Assembly (NCBI GenBank): GCA_900771195.1
Contig: CAAGMZ010000026.1
Location: 18,354 to 82,353, forward strand
Source: Lachnospiraceae bacterium
GTDB lineage: Bacteria > Bacillota > Clostridia > Lachnospirales > Lachnospiraceae
Direction: 5' to 3'
DNA: 64,000 bases
Made by a program: the position numbers and the translations under genes. A model generated the notes under the pieces. The model made no database searches. It worked only from the letters and a program-made list of their open reading frames with translations, and had not been told where the DNA came from. Below are positions 60,322 to 64,000 of this stretch, piece after piece; position 1 is the stretch's first letter, and the number at the start of each line of letters is the position of its first letter.

Positions 60322-60449
60322 AGCTGTAAAATAATTATTTTCGGCGGTTTCTAAGAACGTCGGTGCTTGGCGAGGTTTTTTCGAGCTTAGCACCGCTACG
60401 ACCTTAGCTTAAGCGCAAGCGGCCGACCGAAAATAATTATTTTACAGCT
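60322..60449. repeat. Large structured palindromic element, copy C
   Basis: Same orientation as copy A. The outer arms 60322-60344 and 60427-60449 contain AAAATAATTATTTT on both sides. Inside are CTAAG/CTTAG, CGGTGC (60361-60366)/GCACCG, a terminal helix with tandem G-A pairs and a T-rich loop (GTTTTTT), and a GC-GCAA-GC hairpin with a GNRA loop. The CGGTAC/GTACCG helix of A and B has become CGGTGC/GCACCG, a compensated A-T to G-C change. The right arm overlaps the last codons and stop of the antiporter gene. Confidence 0.85.
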
Positions 60450-61398
60450 TCACTCCCATTACTATAAATAATGTAAAGTACGCTGCATAGCTCAGGAGCA
60501 TTATTATTCCGCCCGGTCGTGTAAGCTTTTTCTTTGGCAGTATACATACAAACAGGAGAACCATCGTAATAAGTGCCATTATGTTGTCTACAATGAACGA
60601 ATTACTGTAAGGCACAGGAGTGATAAGTGCAGTGGTTCCGAGTACAAAAAGTATGTTGAAGATATTGCTTCCCACAATGTTGCCGATGGCAATATCTGTC
60701 TGTTTTTTGATGGCAGCAGTAACTGATGTGATAAGCTCCGGAAGTGATGTTCCGAATGCCACTATGGTAAGACCGATGAGACGTTCACTCATTCCGAAAT
60801 GTGTCGCAATTGCGGTTGCCGAATTGACGGTCAGCTGGCTTCCTCCAACGATTCCTGCTGCACCGAGGATGATGAAAAGAATCATTTTCCACACCGGCAT
60901 CTTCTTGATATTTTCTCCCTCATCAAGCGACTGGCCCTTCTTGGTCATTATTACAAGATAAACCATAAATGCTATAAAGAATATCCAAAGGATTATTCCG
61001 TCGACTCTTCCAAGATTATGTCCCCATAAGCCAAGGCCGAGAAGCGCTGCGGTAATCACGGCAACGAAGGGAATTTCAATCAGTAATGTGTTCTTTTTGA
61101 CTGCAAGGGGAGTGATAATCGATGATATTCCCAATATCAGCAGAACATTCATGATATTGCTGCCCACAACATTGCTGACAGCAAGGTCGGCGCTTCCTTT
61201 GGCGCCTGCAGTAATGCTTATTGCTGCCTCCGGCGCACTTGTGCCGAATGCGACAATTGTGAGTCCGATTACAATCTGGGGGATTCCCAGCTTGCTGGCA
61301 AGGGAAGCAGAACCATCCACAAAAATATCAGCACCCTTCATCAGCAGTACAAAGCCCACAATCAAAAGTAAGAATTGAACAGGTAACGGTAACGTCAT
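60442..61398 (-). CDS. Cation/calcium (CaCA-type) antiporter, YrbG-like
   Basis: The 318-residue membrane protein has about ten helices in two homologous halves. Each half carries the alpha-repeat motif of sodium/calcium exchangers: GTSAPEAAISITA with VVGSNIMN (about 51-85), and GTSLPELITSVTAA with IVGSNIFN (about 212-245). These acidic residues bind Ca2+ or other divalent cations. It follows mntP by 11 bases and therefore lies in the same manganese-riboswitch transcript, which suggests export of Mn2+ or Ca2+ as part of metal detoxification. Its stop is inside structured repeat C. Confidence 0.93.
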   Translation of the reverse strand: MTLPLPVQFLLLIVGFVLLMKGADIFVDGSASLASKLGIPQIVIGLTIVAFGTSAPEAAISITAGAKGSADLAVSNVVGSNIMNVLLILGISSIITPLAVKKNTLLIEIPFVAVITAALLGLGLWGHNLGRVDGIILWIFFIAFMVYLVIMTKKGQSLDEGENIKKMPVWKMILFIILGAAGIVGGSQLTVNSATAIATHFGMSERLIGLTIVAFGTSLPELITSVTAAIKKQTDIAIGNIVGSNIFNILFVLGTTALITPVPYSNSFIVDNIMALITMVLLFVCILPKKKLTRPGGIIMLLSYAAYFTLFIVMGVKL

Positions 61399-61409
61399 GT
61401 TGAAACCTC

Positions 61410-62003
61410 CTAAAATGATATAACACCAAAGTGCTCTAAGATTATTTTGACACCCAGAAGAATTAATATTACACCGCCGGCAAATTCGGCTTTGTTTTTG
61501 TATCTGGTGCCGAAGACATTTCCTATCTTCACGCCTGCCACGGAAAGCAGAAATGTGGTTATTCCGATTACGGCCGCAGCAAAAATTGTGTTGACGGTGA
61601 CATTGAAGGGAAGTATTGCGACAGGCACGCAGGCAAACGTAATGCCGACTGCCAGTGCATCAATACTTGTGGCGACGGCCATTATAAGCATGGACTTGAA
61701 TCCAAGGTCGGCAGTCTCTTCCTCCTCACTTTTGGAAAAAGACTCCCTTATCATATTGCCGCCAATCAGCGCCAGCAGACCAAATGCAATCCACGGAGAT
61801 ACGGTAGTGATGAATTTTACGAAACGTGAGCCCAGAAAATAGCCGATTAAAGGCATCAGGGCCTGAAATCCGCCAAACCATGCTCCGACTATTGCCATGT
61901 GTCTGAAGGAAAGCTTTGGCAGTGCGAGCCCCTTGCATATGGCAACAGCGAAGGCATCCATCGAAAGACCTACAGCCAAAAGCAAAAGTGTGATTAAATC
62001 CAT
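61410..62003 (-). CDS. mntP: Manganese efflux pump MntP
   Basis: The 197-residue membrane protein has six helices and the duplicated MntP/DUF204 pattern: GLSMDAFAVAICKGLAL near residue 13 and MAVATSIDALAVGITFA near 109, each with the conserved acidic residue in the membrane. It exports Mn2+ from the cytoplasm. The AGGAG-type site precedes ATG 62003. A yybP-ykoY riboswitch with its own terminator stands in the leader, so expression should rise with manganese. Confidence 0.94.
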   Translation of the reverse strand: MDLITLLLLAVGLSMDAFAVAICKGLALPKLSFRHMAIVGAWFGGFQALMPLIGYFLGSRFVKFITTVSPWIAFGLLALIGGNMIRESFSKSEEEETADLGFKSMLIMAVATSIDALAVGITFACVPVAILPFNVTVNTIFAAAVIGITTFLLSVAGVKIGNVFGTRYKNKAEFAGGVILILLGVKIILEHFGVISF

Positions 62004-62035
62004 TTTTTTCTCCTAAGTTAATCAATTGTGCATAA

Positions 62036-62156
62036 AAAAAGACTTATGTATGGCAAACAAACCACACATGAGTCTCATCATTTAAGACAGCCCAGGCTGC
62101 AAGCCGCGATTGTTGGACTGCCGCGTTTCACGCCGACTACTCCCTCAAGGGATAGT
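62036..62156 (-). promoter_or_regulatory. yybP-ykoY manganese riboswitch with terminator
   Basis: Read on the minus strand, the leader contains TTGAGGGAGTAGTCGGCG, the conserved GGGAGUAG of the yybP-ykoY aptamer, followed by paired helices and a second conserved region ending ATGATGAGACTC. The segment GACTCATGTGTGG pairs with CCATACATAAGTC to form a terminator followed by seven T (62042-62075, T run at 62034-62041). The antiterminator/terminator overlap with the aptamer end supports transcriptional control. mntP, the classic target of this riboswitch class, follows directly. Confidence 0.85.
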
Positions 62157-62159
62157 CTT

Positions 62160-62188
62160 ATATTATTGCACTTAATGAGAAAAGTCAA
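62160..62188 (-). promoter_or_regulatory. Promoter of the riboswitch-mntP-antiporter operon
   Basis: On the minus strand TTGACT (62183-62188), 17 bases and TAATAT (62160-62165), placing the start a few bases before the aptamer. Confidence 0.85.
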
Positions 62189-62204
62189 CCATTAATTGCA
62201 CAAA

Positions 62205-62250
62205 AACACCGGTTGCACCGATGTGAGATTACATCAGCATAACCGGTGTT
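62205..62250 (-). terminator. Long hairpin upstream of the mntP promoter
   Basis: AACACCGGTT (62205-62214) and AACCGGTGTT (62241-62250) pair, with an inner GATGT/ACATC helix. TTTTTG follows on the minus strand. No gene that it would terminate is recognised. Confidence 0.55.
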
Positions 62251-62505
62251 TCCGCACTGCTCTCGCAGTAAAAAGAGGGGGAGACAATGAAAAAGACTCT
62301 ATAAATACCCGGAAGGTCCGGGCCGATATAGCTTTCTTTAACGCTTTTCAGTATAAAAGTATGTTGTGGATAAATTATGAACAAATTGAAACGATATCGT
62401 TAAATATTTCCCATTTATGGAAAAATACCCCACCAAAAGGGGGGAGAATATTGATAATGATTCAAGTAATATGTCATGACAGAAAAGCAAATTTAGGAGG
62501 AAAAA
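62251..62505. other. Leader region of the secreted repeat protein gene
   Basis: No gene is supported. A GAGGGGGA site is followed by a five-codon frame MKKTL and TAA at about 62287-62304, too short to call. A perfect 12-bp palindrome AACGATATCGTT lies at 62390-62401 and could be an operator. GGAGG precedes ATG 62506. Confidence 0.4.
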
Positions 62506-64000
62506 ATGAAGTTTAAAAGCAAAGGGGCTGCAAGGATAATCAGTATAATTCTGACTTTTATCATTGCAGTATCAACAGTAATTACAGTAGGAGCCTGCAA
62601 GGTCAGCGCTAAGCCGGAACAGGAGGCCCACGGTAAGAGAAGGACATATTCCCACATTGCAATAGCAGTTACTGCTGAAGGCAGCAACGGCTGGAAATTG
62701 GCAGAGAAGCCAACGGTATATTATTACCATGAGAATAGACAATTCAGTTCATGGCAGAATATTCCGATGGGCAGCAAGCAGAGCAGCACGAAGAACGGAA
62801 CCGAGTATCAGTCCGATTCAACTTACAGCTTCAATGAGAACACAAAGTTCAAATTAGTGGTTAATTTCACTGATGGAAAGAATTACACAGGCAAGAAGGA
62901 AGTTATCATCGAAAACAGCCAGAATTATAATGGCAGCGGAATGTCATATTATCAGTACTGCTGTAAAAATTACTGTGATGGAAATTCCGGAATTGATATG
63001 AAGCTTTCATTCAGTGATATAGTAAAGCATTACGATGTTTTTTACAATGTCGATGGTGATGTAACACAGGTTATCGACACTAATGAATATGAGGATGGAG
63101 ACGAAGTAGAAATAACAGATGTAGTTCCCCAAAAGGACGGCTATAAATTCGTAGGCTGGAAGTATGACGGGGAAGTCTATACTGCCGGAGACAAAATAGT
63201 AATCAAGAGCAGCAGCGTTGAACTTGTTGCACTCTGGGAAGAGATAAAAGAATATACGGTAACATTTCTTAATTATGATGATACGGTCGTAGCACAGAAG
63301 ACTGTCACTTCAGGAGAAGCAGTAGAAGCTGCAAAGGCAACGCGCCCCGACTACAAGGAAGAGGGCGAGTATATCGCTGCAAAGTGGGTTAAGTATGTAT
63401 TCAAAAAATGGGCACCTGCCGGTGATTATACAGTTGATGATCTGGCAAGTGTTACTCAGGATATGACGTTTAAGGCCTCATATTATGAGCAAGAGATGAA
63501 GGTTATGTATTTTGTGCTGAATCCCGGACTTACCCAGCCGGATGAGCTCAGCCATTATGCAAAAAAGAATTACTCACAGGGATTAGATGGCTCAATTCAT
63601 TATTTTACGCATATAGCTAACGATGATGATGCTGTGGCTGCAAACCTTGCTTTTGCTCCCGACGGAAAGAGTGAGGGGCAGAAATTCAAGTATTACAGCA
63701 CTAATGAATATATAGAACTTAGTGATAATGAGTATATCAAGTGGTATGTTGTCAAACAAGAACCGGACGGATGGCATGTTGACGGTGTGATTGAGACCAG
63801 GACACCTGAGGAGACGACAACACCTGAGGAGACGACAACACCTGAGGAGACCACAACACCTGAGGAGACCACAACACCCGAGGAGACGACAACACCCGAG
63901 GAGACGACAACACCCGAGGAGACAACAACACCTGAGGAGACAACAACACCTGAGGAGACCACAACACCTGAGGAGACCACAACACCTGAGGAGACCACAA
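62506..64000 (+). CDS. Secreted InlB-repeat protein with TPEETT repeat region (3' end beyond the window)
   Basis: The frame is open from ATG 62506 (TTAGGAGG upstream) to the window edge, 498 codons. It starts with a signal peptide (MKFKSKGAARIISIILTFII), with cleavage near residue 35; a VGAC within it could be a lipobox. Two InlB/Listeria-Bacteroides-type repeats follow, recognised by GYKFVGWKYDGEVYTAGDK and the later VFKKWAPAGDYTV strands, and then a YYSTNEYIELSDNEYIKWYV domain. At 63802 begins a TPEETT hexapeptide stalk, which usually leads to a wall-anchoring signal. It is likely a surface or adhesin protein. Confidence 0.88.
   Translation, partial: MKFKSKGAARIISIILTFIIAVSTVITVGACKVSAKPEQEAHGKRRTYSHIAIAVTAEGSNGWKLAEKPTVYYYHENRQFSSWQNIPMGSKQSSTKNGTEYQSDSTYSFNENTKFKLVVNFTDGKNYTGKKEVIIENSQNYNGSGMSYYQYCCKNYCDGNSGIDMKLSFSDIVKHYDVFYNVDGDVTQVIDTNEYEDGDEVEITDVVPQKDGYKFVGWKYDGEVYTAGDKIVIKSSSVELVALWEEIKEYTVTFLNYDDTVVAQKTVTSGEAVEAAKATRPDYKEEGEYIAAKWVKYVFKKWAPAGDYTVDDLASVTQDMTFKASYYEQEMKVMYFVLNPGLTQPDELSHYAKKNYSQGLDGSIHYFTHIANDDDAVAANLAFAPDGKSEGQKFKYYSTNEYIELSDNEYIKWYVVKQEPDGWHVDGVIETRTPEETTTPEETTTPEETTTPEETTTPEETTTPEETTTPEETTTPEETTTPEETTTPEETTTPEETT
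63802..63999 (+). repeat. 18-bp tandem repeat, eleven copies, coding for TPEETT
   Basis: Eleven consecutive units of the form ACACCYGAGGAGACNACA differ only at two third-codon positions (CCT/CCC and ACG/ACC/ACA). The array continues to the window edge, so the copy number is a minimum. Confidence 0.95.

Noticed and set aside
63802..63999. CRISPR-like regular repeat
   Set aside because: The 18-bp units are contiguous without spacers and encode TPEETT in frame.

Overview
The window reads as a chromosomal segment of an anaerobic, low-to-moderate GC Gram-positive bacterium of the class Clostridia, most likely a Lachnospiraceae-type gut organism. This is inference from gene content: pyruvate:ferredoxin oxidoreductase and a 2[4Fe-4S] ferredoxin, spore-related spmA, spmB and yyaC, a GH94 cellobiose phosphorylase with a LacI-controlled sugar ABC transporter, the DUF951-rpsF-ssb-rpsR block, strong AGGAGG ribosome binding sites and sigma-A-like promoters with 17-base spacers. 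There is no prophage, CRISPR array, rRNA operon or plasmid replication module; the only intact-ended mobile element is one insertion sequence.

Layout. 1-1600: end of a phosphate uptake operon (pstA, pstB, phoU). 1620-2980: two proline tRNA genes, one with the unusual anticodon AGG, next to a YbaK-type aminoacyl-tRNA editing gene. 3000-6250: leftward genes for a DNA-binding ATPase/STAS-like regulator, a D-2-hydroxyacid dehydrogenase and a monoglyceride-lipase-like hydrolase. 6357-7956: an IS4-type element with a 7-bp target duplication and a frameshifted transposase. 8100-13600: aconitase-family hydratase, membrane glycosyltransferase, mannose-1-phosphate guanylyltransferase-like enzyme and aldose epimerase. 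13600-21300: spmA, a response-regulator diguanylate cyclase, PFOR, an AI-2E-family permease and spmB, so that the usual spmAB pair is split. 21600-27400: a BMP-type nucleoside/purine ABC transporter ending in xpt. 27500-37250: tex, a chemoreceptor with a long basic N-terminus, mecA, niaR with an orphan PTS-EIIC-like transporter, a coiled-coil membrane protein and yyaC.

37500-42200: an envelope cluster (MPN-like/LysM protein, DUF5711 propeller, CvpA), tRNA-Cys, and DUF951-rpsF-ssb-rpsR. 42270-50390: a compact cellobiose/beta-glucoside regulon with cellobiose phosphorylase, YesL-like protein, LacI regulator, lipoprotein and two permeases; four near-identical 14-bp operators tie these units together. 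50645-54500: gdpP-rplI-dnaB. 54600-59800: MerR regulator, ferredoxin, a DUF6273 lipoprotein, a large sortase-anchored VWA/lipase-like surface protein and a DUF1858 protein. 60440-62190: manganese exporter mntP plus a cation/calcium antiporter behind a yybP-ykoY (Mn2+) riboswitch. 62506 to the end: the start of a secreted repeat-rich protein cut by the window edge.

The most unusual signal is a family of three large intergenic structured repeats (27387-27511, 59803-59927, 60322-60449). They share loops and junction bases (GNRA hairpin, U-rich loop, CGGTRC helix) while the helix sequences differ in a compensated way, and their outer arms abut or overlap the stop codons of flanking genes. This looks like a dispersed, structure-conserved element that works as, or has been inserted into, bidirectional terminators. 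All calls were made by reading the sequence; no database search was run.
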